This document shows positions 26,826 to 35,891 of a stretch of 64,000 nt of DNA, in pieces. Below the pieces are notes generated by a model. It had not been told where the DNA came from and searched no databases. It worked only from the letters and a program-made list of their open reading frames with translations. A program made the position numbers and the translations under genes. Source of the DNA: Acetobacter aceti (lineage in GTDB: Bacteria > Pseudomonadota > Alphaproteobacteria > Acetobacterales > Acetobacteraceae); the NCBI RefSeq assembly GCF_002005445.1, contig NZ_CP014692.1:3492001-3556000 (forward strand), in the 5' to 3' direction. Each line of letters starts with the position of its first letter. Positions within the stretch are counted from its first letter, which is position 1.

Positions 26826-27659
26826 ATGGTTCCAGACGCGATGTCCAGATTTTCCGACCAGCAGTTAAACAGACTGTTTGAAGTCATTCTGATCAATGAC
26901 GTCGCGGAGGATCATGTCACTCTTCCGGAGACCATCCCGTCCTCTTTCACAGATGGCGTTGTCAGGGACTGCTTTGATCTCAGTCACGAACTCTGGGCGC
27001 GACAGGTGGACCGGAGAGAACTGCTTTCCCTCGTCGATCACCTTATCATCTCCGCCACTCTCAATTCAAAAGAACGCGTAAGTTTCAAGCATATACGGGC
27101 AAAATTCAAACATATGCGTTTCGCATGTGTGCTTTATACAACCCGCCATCAATGCCCGATCCTGTTCAAGAGCATGACCACGCTGATGGGACATGCGCAG
27201 GATGCCTTCCGCAATGGCCACTCTCTGAAAACACGTTTCTATGCAGTGGCCCTGCGCATGATGATCATCACACCTTACTGGCACATGATGGCGCGAGAAT
27301 TATCAAAGATGAATCTGGAAACCGGAGCCGCTTTTGAGCAGTTTCTGCGTCGTCAGGTCAGCGCACTTTCCGCCAGCCTGCGCGAAGACAGCCTGACAGC
27401 CCACCGTTTCCATGCACTCCGCAAGATTGTCAGTCGACAGGTTTCATTTTTTGACGATTACAGAACTATTTTCCCAAACAGTCAGGCTGATGCAATCGCA
27501 CGTTATCTCAGCGATCTGAATGGCCGTATGGGACGCATCCATGACGGGCTTGTCCTGAAACATGCTGCAGGTGAAGAGGATTATCATACCTGTCGTTTTC
27601 CTCTTGATTCTTCGTTGAGAGAAAAACTGAACCGACTTGCACGTCAGTACCTTGAATAA
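26826..27659 (+). CDS. Unknown helical cytosolic protein, weakly CHAD-like
   Basis: 277 residues, no signal peptide, many His and Arg. The C-terminal third (AHRFHALRKIVSRQVSFFDDY...LSDLNGRMGRIHDGL) resembles the end of CHAD domains (helical, polyphosphate-binding). The N-terminal helices do not obviously fit, so this is a hint only. ATG 26826 follows GAGG; GTG 26814 is an alternative. It lies 54 bp after the hydroxylase gene and may share its transcript. Confidence 0.6.
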   Translation: MVPDAMSRFSDQQLNRLFEVILINDVAEDHVTLPETIPSSFTDGVVRDCFDLSHELWARQVDRRELLSLVDHLIISATLNSKERVSFKHIRAKFKHMRFACVLYTTRHQCPILFKSMTTLMGHAQDAFRNGHSLKTRFYAVALRMMIITPYWHMMARELSKMNLETGAAFEQFLRRQVSALSASLREDSLTAHRFHALRKIVSRQVSFFDDYRTIFPNSQADAIARYLSDLNGRMGRIHDGLVLKHAAGEEDYHTCRFPLDSSLREKLNRLARQYLE

Positions 27660-27784
27660 GGGTGTTTAAAGTTTTCGTCTTCCTGTCATATTCCATTTGA
27701 AGTTTATAAAAAATTCTGAAATTTATTGAATTTACTATAAAACAGACATGATGGCGCGATTTACAGATTACCCTACCGTTACAC

Positions 27785-28012
27785 AGTTTTCCCATTTCCA
27801 GTGTGCCGGGGCGGGCATATTTATCAATGTCTCGGCGCAGAATTGCCGCCGCAGCATTCATGACTTTCGCACGCTCGGCATAAGGATGTGTCACGCCGGA
27901 CTTCGAAGGCGGCACGTGCCTCGTCGAGAGCCGCCTGCACTTCTGCATCGGTGACATCAGGAAAAGTCGCGGCAACTTCGTTGATATAGGGATTGGTTGT
28001 GGCGTAAGCCAT
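27785..28012 (-). pseudogene. gabD: 5' fragment of a succinate-semialdehyde dehydrogenase gene
   Basis: Minus-strand MAYATTNPYINEVAATFPDV, then DAEVQAALDEARAAFEV and, after a frameshift, AERAKVMNAAAAILRRDIDKYA and LEMGKL, match the N-terminus of NAD(P)-dependent aldehyde dehydrogenases of the GabD type. About 80 of ~460 residues remain. The catalytic region is absent. Confidence 0.75.
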
Positions 28013-28020
28013 TTCAGTCT

Positions 28021-28310
28021 GACCTTGATCCGGCACGGTTGGTCTTTATCGACAAAACCGCCGTCTCGACGAAGATGGGCGGCCTGCACGGACGGTCACG
28101 TCGCAGCCCGCGCTGTCGGATGTCTCTGCCCCCATGCATTGGCAAACCACGATGTTCACCGACGGGTTGCGCCTGTCCGGCATGACTGCGCCGATGATGC
28201 TGGATGGCCCGATGACCGGCGGATGCTTCGCCGCCTACGCCCGCAAGGTGCCTGCTTCAACGCTTCTGCCTGCACACAAGAGTGTTGAAGGGCGCAAGGC
28301 AGCCAGTTGA
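28021..28310 (+). pseudogene. IS630-family transposase fragment
   Basis: DLDPARLVFIDKTAVSTKM contains a catalytic Asp region of IS630 transposases (normally VFIDETA; here E to K). A frameshift near 28130 continues with TDGLRLSGMTAPMMLDGPM. The reading ends near a degraded NLPAHK-type motif. Both N- and C-terminal parts are missing. It abuts the gabD stub head to head. Confidence 0.72.
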
Positions 28311-28425
28311 GATGGCCCTGCTATGCTACTGACGGCTTCCCTTTTCCCGGCGAGCCATATTCTGATTCCCGGCCCGGAACCGCCGCAAGAGCAGGCCCCG
28401 CAACCGCGTGCCAATGCTCCGGCCC

Positions 28426-28707
28426 CTACCGGTCAACATGCCCGAGGTCGCGTTCCGGAGCGATTACATCGCGGACCTTCTTTTTCAGCTCCTTCGGGCC
28501 GGGAAAACCACCATCCCGCACACGCTCCCAGACCAGAACACCGTTCACGGTGATCTCGAATTTTCCGCCGGTATCAGGACACAGCGCCACTTCGGACAGG
28601 TCCGTCCCGAACGTGGACAGAAGCTCCTGCGCCATCCATGCCGACCGCAGAAGCCAGTTGCACTGTGTGCAATAGCGGATCAGAACCCGGTGTGCCGCTT
28701 CAGTCAT
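28426..28707 (-). CDS. SelT/SelW/SelH-family (Rdx) thioredoxin-like protein
   Basis: 93 residues. The redox motif CTQC lies near the N-terminus (RYCTQCNW), with cysteine where selenoprotein W carries selenocysteine. GKFEITVNGVLVWERVRDGGFPGPKELKKKVRD is the conserved second half. GGAGG precedes ATG 28707. The gene is divergent from the nitrilase-family gene. A redox role is inferred from the fold. Confidence 0.9.
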   Translation of the reverse strand: MTEAAHRVLIRYCTQCNWLLRSAWMAQELLSTFGTDLSEVALCPDTGGKFEITVNGVLVWERVRDGGFPGPKELKKKVRDVIAPERDLGHVDR

Positions 28708-28831
28708 GCAAAACATCCTCCCTGGCGGGCAGGGCGGATATTTTGCCCTTTTGCCGCAATACATCGTAGAAACTCCTGATCGGAGATACCACTCCCCTGA
28801 TGCTCTCGGGGCTGCCAGAAAGATCACGTCC

Positions 28832-29632
28832 ATGAAAGTCGCTCTCGGACAGTTCGCCGTCGCTCCGGAATGGAGCGCCAATCTTACGCAGTGCGTGTCG
28901 CTGATCGACAAGGCCGCGGCGGAAGGAGCAAAGCTTCTTGTCCTGCCGGAGAGCATCATCGCGGCGGACATGAACGATTCCCGCATCACTGTGCGCACGG
29001 CGCAGCCTCTTGATGGTCCCTTCGTCACCGGCCTGATCGACGCGCTGGCGGGCAAGGATCTGACGGTCATCTGCTGCATCGCAACGCCGGACGCATCCGG
29101 GCTGACACATAACTGCCAGATCGTGCTCAATGCGTCCGGTCTGGTCGCCAGCTATCGCAAGCTGCATCTCTACGACGCCTTCAGCATGAAGGAATCGAAC
29201 GATTATATTCCCGGCAAGGAACTGCCGCCCATCGTTCAGGTGGGGGACATCAGGGTCGGGCTGATGACCTGTTATGACGTCCGTTTCCCGGAGGTGGCCC
29301 GTTCGCTCGCCGTGCGCGGAGCCGATCTGCTGACGGTGCCGGCCGCCTGGGTGCGCGGGCCCGGGAAGGAATGGCACTGGGAAGTGATGGTGACAGCGCG
29401 GGCGCTGGAAAACACCTGCTACGTGGCCGCCGTCGGTGAGTGCGGGCCGCGCAATATCGGGTGCAGCATGATGGTCGATCCGCTGGGTGTGGCGGTCGCC
29501 CGTGCGGGTATCGCGCCGGATCTGATTTTTGCAGAAGTGGACCTCGAACGGATTCGTAAGACCCGTGAGGTGCTGCCAGTGCTTGCCAACCGTCGCTTCA
29601 AGGATCCTGAGCTTGGACAGAGTGGCGCGTAG
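28832..29632 (+). CDS. Carbon-nitrogen hydrolase (nitrilase superfamily)
   Basis: 266 residues. The catalytic triad Glu40 (LVLPES), Lys110 (YRKLHLYD) and Cys147 (MTCYDVRFPE) is complete. Sequence style is close to Nit-type amidases acting on omega-amides or deaminated glutathione, but the substrate is not proven. MKVALGQFAV at 28832 is the natural start; upstream codons to 28706 overlap the divergent gene. An AT-rich palindromic stretch follows it. Confidence 0.9.
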   Translation: MKVALGQFAVAPEWSANLTQCVSLIDKAAAEGAKLLVLPESIIAADMNDSRITVRTAQPLDGPFVTGLIDALAGKDLTVICCIATPDASGLTHNCQIVLNASGLVASYRKLHLYDAFSMKESNDYIPGKELPPIVQVGDIRVGLMTCYDVRFPEVARSLAVRGADLLTVPAAWVRGPGKEWHWEVMVTARALENTCYVAAVGECGPRNIGCSMMVDPLGVAVARAGIAPDLIFAEVDLERIRKTREVLPVLANRRFKDPELGQSGA

Positions 29633-29673
29633 ATGTTTCTGCCTTGTCCAGAATTCAATTGAGAGGAACTCAT

Positions 29674-29787
29674 CTTTTTCTGAAGAAAAAGAAGCAAAAA
29701 GACTTTGATTTTTAGGGAATCAATTTTCTCGGCAGCATTACTTTCCAACGTAAAAAAGTTTTTTGGTTCTTTTTTCCAAAAAAGAAC
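29674..29787. repeat. AT-rich nested palindrome
   Basis: Two tight hairpins, CTTTTTCT/AGAAAAAG (29674-29691) and GTTCTTTTTT/AAAAAAGAAC (29766-29787), each have a 2-nt loop. The flanking segments near 29686-29706 and 29752-29775 are imperfectly complementary to each other, so the whole ~114 bp can fold back. It lies between two plus-strand genes and may act as a terminator or be a miniature repeat. Confidence 0.7.
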
Positions 29788-29850
29788 AGGAAACAGCACT
29801 CATTTCGATTCTGTCCTTAGAAACAGACAACTTATGAAACCGGAGCCATC

Positions 29851-32373
29851 ATGGACACGCTGAACGAGACGAAAGACCTGATCCGGAGCCGGGATGACGG
29901 CTTCGTCCATGTTCGGGGCGCACGCGAGCACAATCTGAAAAACGTCAGTGTAGATCTGCCGCGTGACAGTCTTGTGGTATTCACCGGCGTTTCCGGTTCC
30001 GGCAAGTCCTCGCTCGCGTTCGGTACGCTCTATGCCGAGGCGCAGCGTCGTTATCTTGAATCCGTCTCACCTTACGCGCGCCGCCTGTTCCAGCAGATGC
30101 CGGTGCCGGACGTGGACAGTGTGGACGGTCTGCCGCCTGCCATCGCCCTCCAGCAACAGCGTGGCGGCAGTTCGGGACGATCGTCTGTCGGCAGCATCAC
30201 GACGCTCTCCAATCTTCTGCGGATGCTCTACTCCCGCGCAGGCACCTATCCGGAGGGCATGGGGCGTCTGGAAGCGGAATCCTTCTCGCCCAATACGCCG
30301 ATGGGAGCCTGCAAACGCTGTCACGGGCTTGGCCGCATCCACGATGTGACGGAAGCAAGCATGGTGCCGGACGCATCCCTCAGCATCCGCGACCGGGCCG
30401 TCGCGTCATGGCCGACAGCATGGCAGGGACAGAACCTGCGCGACATCCTCATCACCAGGGGCGTCGATGTGGATTGTCCGTGGCGGGATCTGCCGAAAAA
30501 GATACGTGACTGGATTCTGTTCACTGACGAAACACCAACCTATCCGGTTTATCCCGGCTTCACGCACGAACAGGTGCAGCGCGCCATCGCCCGTGGACTG
30601 GAGCCGGGCTATCAGGGCACGTTCACCGGCGCACGTCGCTACATTCTTCAGACATTCGCCAACTCGCAGAGCGCCATGATGCGCAAGCGGGTCGAGGCGT
30701 TCATGACCTCCACTGACTGTCCGGAATGTCACGGTCAGCGTCTGAACGCCGGGGCGCTGCGCATAATGTTCGGCGGGTACAACATCGCGGCCATGACGGC
30801 CCTGCCGCTGGAAACCATCGCCGGAACATTGCGGGCATCGGTTGACGCGAACCCGGACGAAGATGCGACCGCCATTGCCGCCGGTCGGATTGTCGAGGAC
30901 ATGATCGCACGTATCGGCGTGCTGGAAGACCTTGGGCTGGGCTATCTGCAGATGGATCGTGGCGTACAGACGCTTTCGCCCGGCGAGTATCAGCGCCTGC
31001 GTCTCGGCACACAGATTCACTCCAATCTGTTCGGTGTCGTTTATGTGCTGGACGAACCTTCAGCGGGGCTGCATCCCGCCGATACACAGGCGTTGCTTGC
31101 TGCGCTTGACCGCTTACGCAATGCCGGAAATTCTCTTTTCCTTGTCGAACATAATCTCGATATTGTCCGCAATGCGGAGTGGGTGGTGGATGTCGGTCCG
31201 CAGGCAGGCACCCGTGGCGGCGAGGTGCTGTATTCCGGGCCTCTTGCGGGACTGAAGGACGTCGAGGGTTCCCGCACGCGGGATTACGTCTTTGCCGCCA
31301 CTTCAGAGGTGCATCATACGCCACGCAAACCATCCGGATGGCTGAAACTGGATGAGATTAACTGGAACAATCTGAACGGCCTTTCTGCTTCGTTCCCACT
31401 CGGGGCGTTCACGTCCGTCACCGGCGTGTCGGGTTCCGGAAAATCCTCGCTGGTCAGTCAGGTTCTCACAACCGTCGTCGCCAGGGCGTTGGGGCAGGCG
31501 TTGCCGGAAGCGGACGAGGAAGAGAACGCGCTTGTCTCGTCGGCTCATGCAGGGGAACCGGAGGGGCGTATTGTAGGAGGGCTGGAGGTCATCAAACGCC
31601 TTGTGGTGATCGACCAGAAACCTATCGGGCGCACGCCCCGCTCAAACCTTGCGACCTATACAGGTCTTTTCGATACGATCCGCAAGCTTTACGCCGGAAC
31701 GGAACTGGCGCGGAAACGCAAATACGATGCGGGTCATTTCTCCTTCAACCTTCCGAAAGGTCGTTGCCCGACCTGCGAAGGAGCAGGATCGACCATGGTG
31801 GAGCTGCTGTTCCTGCCGAGCGTCTATGCACCGTGCCCCGCCTGTCACGGTGCGCGCTACAAGCCGGAGATTCTGGAAGTGACCTATCGCGAAAAATCCA
31901 TCGCCGATGTGCTCGACATGAATGTCGATGCGGCCTGCGTATTTTTTGCCGAGGATGCCGGTCCGGCGCAGGCATTGACCACGCTTCAGCGCGGTGGTCT
32001 CGGACACCTGAAGCTCGGCCAACCCGCAACGGAACTCTCGGGAGGCGAAGCGCAGCGGATCAAGCTGGCGACGGAACTGCAAAAGCAGCGTCGTGGTCAC
32101 ACGCTTTACGTTCTAGATGAGCCGACGACCGGCCTGCACCCATCGGACGCGGACCGGCTGATGGATCATCTCCACGAACTGGTGGATGGCGGCAACACCG
32201 TGATCGTCGCGGAACACGATATGCGTCTGGTGGCGCGGGGCGACTGGGTGATCGATCTCGGACCGGGCGCGGGTAATAAAGGCGGTCACATCGTGGCGGA
32301 AGGTACGCCGCCAGTAGTCGCGCACAGGGAGGGAAGCGTCACAGCGCCATTTCTGGCGCGCTATACGGGATAG
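29851..32373 (+). CDS. UvrA-like excinuclease subunit, short class II type
   Basis: 840 residues against ~940 for UvrA. Two ABC modules are seen: Walker A GVSGSGKSS at 46 and near 525. The first signature is LSPGEYQRLRL (Pro for the first Gly), the second LSGGEAQRIKL. The C-terminal zinc finger (CPTCEGAG...CPACHGARY) is intact. The first zinc module is incomplete (only CKRC) and the UvrB-binding region looks shortened. This fits UvrA2-type paralogues linked to DNA-drug resistance rather than core repair. Confidence 0.9.
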   Translation: MDTLNETKDLIRSRDDGFVHVRGAREHNLKNVSVDLPRDSLVVFTGVSGSGKSSLAFGTLYAEAQRRYLESVSPYARRLFQQMPVPDVDSVDGLPPAIALQQQRGGSSGRSSVGSITTLSNLLRMLYSRAGTYPEGMGRLEAESFSPNTPMGACKRCHGLGRIHDVTEASMVPDASLSIRDRAVASWPTAWQGQNLRDILITRGVDVDCPWRDLPKKIRDWILFTDETPTYPVYPGFTHEQVQRAIARGLEPGYQGTFTGARRYILQTFANSQSAMMRKRVEAFMTSTDCPECHGQRLNAGALRIMFGGYNIAAMTALPLETIAGTLRASVDANPDEDATAIAAGRIVEDMIARIGVLEDLGLGYLQMDRGVQTLSPGEYQRLRLGTQIHSNLFGVVYVLDEPSAGLHPADTQALLAALDRLRNAGNSLFLVEHNLDIVRNAEWVVDVGPQAGTRGGEVLYSGPLAGLKDVEGSRTRDYVFAATSEVHHTPRKPSGWLKLDEINWNNLNGLSASFPLGAFTSVTGVSGSGKSSLVSQVLTTVVARALGQALPEADEEENALVSSAHAGEPEGRIVGGLEVIKRLVVIDQKPIGRTPRSNLATYTGLFDTIRKLYAGTELARKRKYDAGHFSFNLPKGRCPTCEGAGSTMVELLFLPSVYAPCPACHGARYKPEILEVTYREKSIADVLDMNVDAACVFFAEDAGPAQALTTLQRGGLGHLKLGQPATELSGGEAQRIKLATELQKQRRGHTLYVLDEPTTGLHPSDADRLMDHLHELVDGGNTVIVAEHDMRLVARGDWVIDLGPGAGNKGGHIVAEGTPPVVAHREGSVTAPFLARYTG

Positions 32374-32606
32374 GAAAACGAAGCAATTTTGTCCCATTCA
32401 CGCACTCAACACCTTTTTTGGCATGACATGGCGGCACTCCCTCGTCCTGAAGCCGCGCTCTTGCTCATGTCTTTGGAGAGTGGCCCGCCAATTGAAGCAA
32501 GGAACCTCTGCCGGCCTTCTCGAAGATTGCGGCAATGCTGATTTGTCCTGCGACAGATATGGGACCGCGTCCCTTTGTGGGGCATGGAGCAAAGCTCCGA
32601 ACTTTT

Positions 32607-33809
32607 CTATTCCCCGCCGCCCTGCTCCACAAAACGTCCGGCCAGATCTCCCCCCAGCATTTCATCGTAGACCGCCAGCGTCGCCCGCTGCATGGACCGG
32701 GTCGTATAATGCTCCAGCACATTGAGGCGGGCTGCACGACCCAACGCCATACGCTCCTCATCCGTCGCCTCCAGAGTGGCGGCGATCATTTCCGCAAGAA
32801 CACGCGCATCTCCAGGCGGAAACAGCAGACCGGTTTCGCCATGCCGGACCGTCTCCACCGCAGCGCCATGAGCCGAAACAATGACCGGACGCGCCATCGC
32901 CTGCGCCTCAACCACCACGCGTCCGAACGGCTCAGGCCGCAGGGACGGCACAACCACCATTTCGGACAGGGCAAGGGCCGCGGGCATATCCGAGCAATGG
33001 CCGCCGAAACGGACATGCGGCGTCAGACCGAGTTCGACGGCACGCGATTCAAGCTGGGCCGGAAAGGTCGATTTCTCCGGCGTCTCTCCCGCGAAAACGC
33101 AGACCCACGGTCGCGTCGTCCACCTCTCCCGTATCATGATGGACAGCGCTTCCAGCAGCAGCCCCTGCCCTTTCCATTCCGTCAGCCGCGCCGGCATGAG
33201 AATGATCGCAGCCCCGTCATCCTCGATGTTCCATGAATTCAGAACGGTGCCGACCCGGTCCCCCCGCACGTTCTCAGGGTCGAACTGCACCGTATCCGCA
33301 CCCCGCGGGATGGTGCGAAGACGATCCTCCCCAACCGCGTATTCCCGCCTCAGTCGATCCGCGATAAACTGGCTGATGGCGATGACGCGGTCGCCTGCGG
33401 CCAGCACGGCGTTATAGGCCCTCTTGCCCCGGAAGTTCGCGTTATGGACCCCGTGCCACGTGGTGATGAAGGGAATCTTGCGGGACCGGCAGGCCAGCTT
33501 CGCCGCCCACGCAGGCGCGCGCGAACGGGCATGGACCAGACTGACCTTTTCCTTCCTGATGATCGCCCTGAGTTTCCGGGCATTCCGCAGAATGGCGAAA
33601 GGCGACTTCCGGCCCAGTTCCAGCGGGATATGTCTGCCGCCATAATAAGCGATCATCGGGGCCAGCCGCCCTTCCGCGCTGGCGACAAGCGGCGTCCCAC
33701 CAGCCTTTGCGATGGCCTGCACCATTTCAACGGTGCCCCGTTCCACACCGCCCGCATCAAGGGCCGGCAGAACCTGAAGAATGACTGGCCTACGAGTTAA
33801 CGCATTCAT
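32607..33809 (-). CDS. Glycosyltransferase family 4 protein
   Basis: About 400 residues. The N-terminal acceptor domain starts VILQVLPALDAGGVERG. The donor domain has ILMPARLTEWKGQG and the E-x7-E-type VPSLRPEPFGRVVVEAQAMARP. It is typical of LPS-core or capsule transferases. ATG 33809 is chosen; a GTG 18 bp upstream is possible. It is divergent from the TPR protein, and the heptosyltransferase-like gene lies just beyond. The 233 bp between UvrA and this gene hold nothing recognisable. Confidence 0.9.
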   Translation of the reverse strand: MNALTRRPVILQVLPALDAGGVERGTVEMVQAIAKAGGTPLVASAEGRLAPMIAYYGGRHIPLELGRKSPFAILRNARKLRAIIRKEKVSLVHARSRAPAWAAKLACRSRKIPFITTWHGVHNANFRGKRAYNAVLAAGDRVIAISQFIADRLRREYAVGEDRLRTIPRGADTVQFDPENVRGDRVGTVLNSWNIEDDGAAIILMPARLTEWKGQGLLLEALSIMIRERWTTRPWVCVFAGETPEKSTFPAQLESRAVELGLTPHVRFGGHCSDMPAALALSEMVVVPSLRPEPFGRVVVEAQAMARPVIVSAHGAAVETVRHGETGLLFPPGDARVLAEMIAATLEATDEERMALGRAARLNVLEHYTTRSMQRATLAVYDEMLGGDLAGRFVEQGGGE

Positions 33810-33965
33810 AATTTTCGCGGATAGCACGGACCAGCCGATCCCGCACCTTGGTTGTCTCTTTTTCGTTCGGCCTTGACCGCAACGCCATCCCTGCCCTCAA
33901 TGGTTCTCATGACTGGTCCGGCCTCTTCCCCGTCTCTGGTTTCCGAACCTCTGCTTTCATCACAT

Positions 33966-34850
33966 ATGACGGCAGGGCAGAGAAAATCCGCCCACCTTTC
34001 GGGCAGTCCGACAGCAACGACCCTTATGCTGCTCGCCTCCCTGACGACCGGCGCCTGCGCAGCCCGCGCCGCAGCAACCGTCGCACAGCCCCCGTTTGTC
34101 CTGTCCGAATGCCTCGCCCTTCTGGATGACGACCCCTCGGATGTGGACGATTACGTGTCGAGCCACATGGCTACCGGCAACGAACGGGCGATCGGACATT
34201 GCAGGGCGATCGCAGACGTCATGACCGGAGACGCCCTCGCCGGAGCAGAGCAGCTCGATCATCTGGCACATGAAGCAGCCAGACACGAAGCGGGTGCGGA
34301 TGATGATTCCACGGAGGAACGGGCCAATGTCGCCGCCGATGCGGCCCGAGCCTGGTTCGCTGCCGCCATGCCCGGCAAAGCCGCCGACGCCGCTGGATAT
34401 GGACTGACCCTGACGCCGGAATCCATCGTCCTCCTCCTGCTGAAAGACCGGGCGCTCCTTCAGCTGGACCAGCCTCAGACCGTCATCCGGGATCTGACGC
34501 CGCTCGCCGACAACCCGCTTCTCGCGGCGGAGACGCACAGGCTGAAAGCCATGGCGGAAGTTCAGACCAATGCGCTGACGCAGGCGAAAACCGATATTGA
34601 GCAGTCTCTGGCGCTGGAACCTGATGACACAACCTCCCTGCTTGAACGTGGCATCATCCGTCAGCGCCTGAACAACCCGGAAGGCGCGCGCTCCGACTGG
34701 GAAAAGGTCGTCTCGCTTGAGCCGGATTCGCATGAGGCCGATCTGGCGCGGCAGGACCTGACGGTTCTCGCCTCTGATCCGGACGCGCTTCCGCCGAGCG
34801 ACGCGACCGGCCATGCCTCTGTCGCGTCTCTTCCTCCAGACGCCCACTGA
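33966..34850 (+). CDS. TPR-type exported protein
   Basis: About 294 residues from the ATG that best exposes a signal sequence (TLMLLASLTTGACAARAAA, possible lipoprotein Cys). Helical repeat pairs follow (KAADAAGYGLTL, ALTQAKTDIEQSLALEPDD, GARSDWEKVVSLEPDS), as in tetratricopeptide proteins. The frame is open from 33852, so a longer N-terminus is possible. It is followed within 50 bp by a GT9 gene, suggesting a link with envelope polysaccharide assembly. Confidence 0.7.
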   Translation: MTAGQRKSAHLSGSPTATTLMLLASLTTGACAARAAATVAQPPFVLSECLALLDDDPSDVDDYVSSHMATGNERAIGHCRAIADVMTGDALAGAEQLDHLAHEAARHEAGADDDSTEERANVAADAARAWFAAAMPGKAADAAGYGLTLTPESIVLLLLKDRALLQLDQPQTVIRDLTPLADNPLLAAETHRLKAMAEVQTNALTQAKTDIEQSLALEPDDTTSLLERGIIRQRLNNPEGARSDWEKVVSLEPDSHEADLARQDLTVLASDPDALPPSDATGHASVASLPPDAH

Positions 34851-34896
34851 TATGCCGCTCTGGCGTGAAAGGGCAGGGCAGGGCAATCTGCCACCC

Positions 34897-35814
34897 ATGG
34901 CGCGCATTCTTGTCATCCGCCTCAGCGCCCTCGGCGATTTCGTGCAGAGCTTCCCTGCCTTCGCCGCTATCCGCGCCCATCATCCGGACGCCTCCATCAC
35001 CCTGCTGACGACAGCGCCGTTCCGTGCGCTTGCCGAAGCCAGCCCGTGGTTCGACCGGATCGAGATCGATACCCGTCCGAAAATCACCGACCTCCGGGGC
35101 ATGAAGCGGCTCCGGCGGCAGTTGAGCGTTTTCGACAGGATCTATGACCTCCAGACCTCGGGCCGTTCCAGCGGATACCGTCGCCTTGCCGGAAGGGCGG
35201 ACTGGTCCGGTATCGGAGGCAATGGCACTCTTTCCCACACCAATCCCAGCCGCACTCTCATGCACACCCGCGCCCGCCAGCGCGACCAGCTCCGGACGGC
35301 GGGACTTGCGGAGGTGCCGGAGGTGGCCGACCTCGGCTGGCTCACGGCACAGGGCTCCCGGTTTACCACACAGCTCATCACGCCCTATGCCGTCATCGTG
35401 CCGGGAGCAGCGCCGCATCGGCCGGGCAAGAGATGGTCAGCGGAACGCTATGGTGCATTGGCCTCCCATCTTGCGGCGACGGGACTGACGCCGGTTGTCA
35501 TCGGCAGCGGTGCGGACACACCTCTGGCGGCCGTCATTCAGTCAGTCTGCCCCGAGACCGTTGACCTGACAGGAAAGACGTCCATCCCTGATCTGGGCGG
35601 CATCTGCGCGGGAGCCATGATCGCCATCGGCAATGATACCGGCCCGATGCACCTTGCCGCCGCCGTTGGCTGTCGCTGCCTTGTGCTGTTTTCGGCGGAG
35701 AGCGATCCCGGCCTTACGGCCCCCATCGGACGGTCTGCCGGGCAGGTTCGTGTGCTCCGGGTGCACGATATGGCAACTCTTTCCGTGGATAGGGTTGTCT
35801 CCGCCCTCGGCTGA
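34897..35814 (+). CDS. Glycosyltransferase family 9 (ADP-heptosyltransferase-like)
   Basis: 305 residues. The opening [20 protein letters not shown] is the family's N-terminal glycine loop. [18 protein letters not shown] and [17 protein letters not shown] are the GT9 donor-binding motifs. It probably adds heptose to the LPS inner core. An upstream in-frame ATG (34852), almost touching the TPR stop, would add 15 residues. thrS follows 77 bp downstream. Confidence 0.9.
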   Translation: MARILVIRLSALGDFVQSFPAFAAIRAHHPDASITLLTTAPFRALAEASPWFDRIEIDTRPKITDLRGMKRLRRQLSVFDRIYDLQTSGRSSGYRRLAGRADWSGIGGNGTLSHTNPSRTLMHTRARQRDQLRTAGLAEVPEVADLGWLTAQGSRFTTQLITPYAVIVPGAAPHRPGKRWSAERYGALASHLAATGLTPVVIGSGADTPLAAVIQSVCPETVDLTGKTSIPDLGGICAGAMIAIGNDTGPMHLAAAVGCRCLVLFSAESDPGLTAPIGRSAGQVRVLRVHDMATLSVDRVVSALG

Positions 35815-35891
35815 CGCCATTAAAGTCGGCTTTTCCCATGAGGACGTCCATCCCGGCCGTCCGTCCCATTCAATGCCTGGAGCATCCATCC

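Noticed and set aside
32398..32592. 64-codon minus-strand frame between uvrA2 and the glycosyltransferase
   Set aside because: No start context, no family, and basic random composition. It is left as intergenic.
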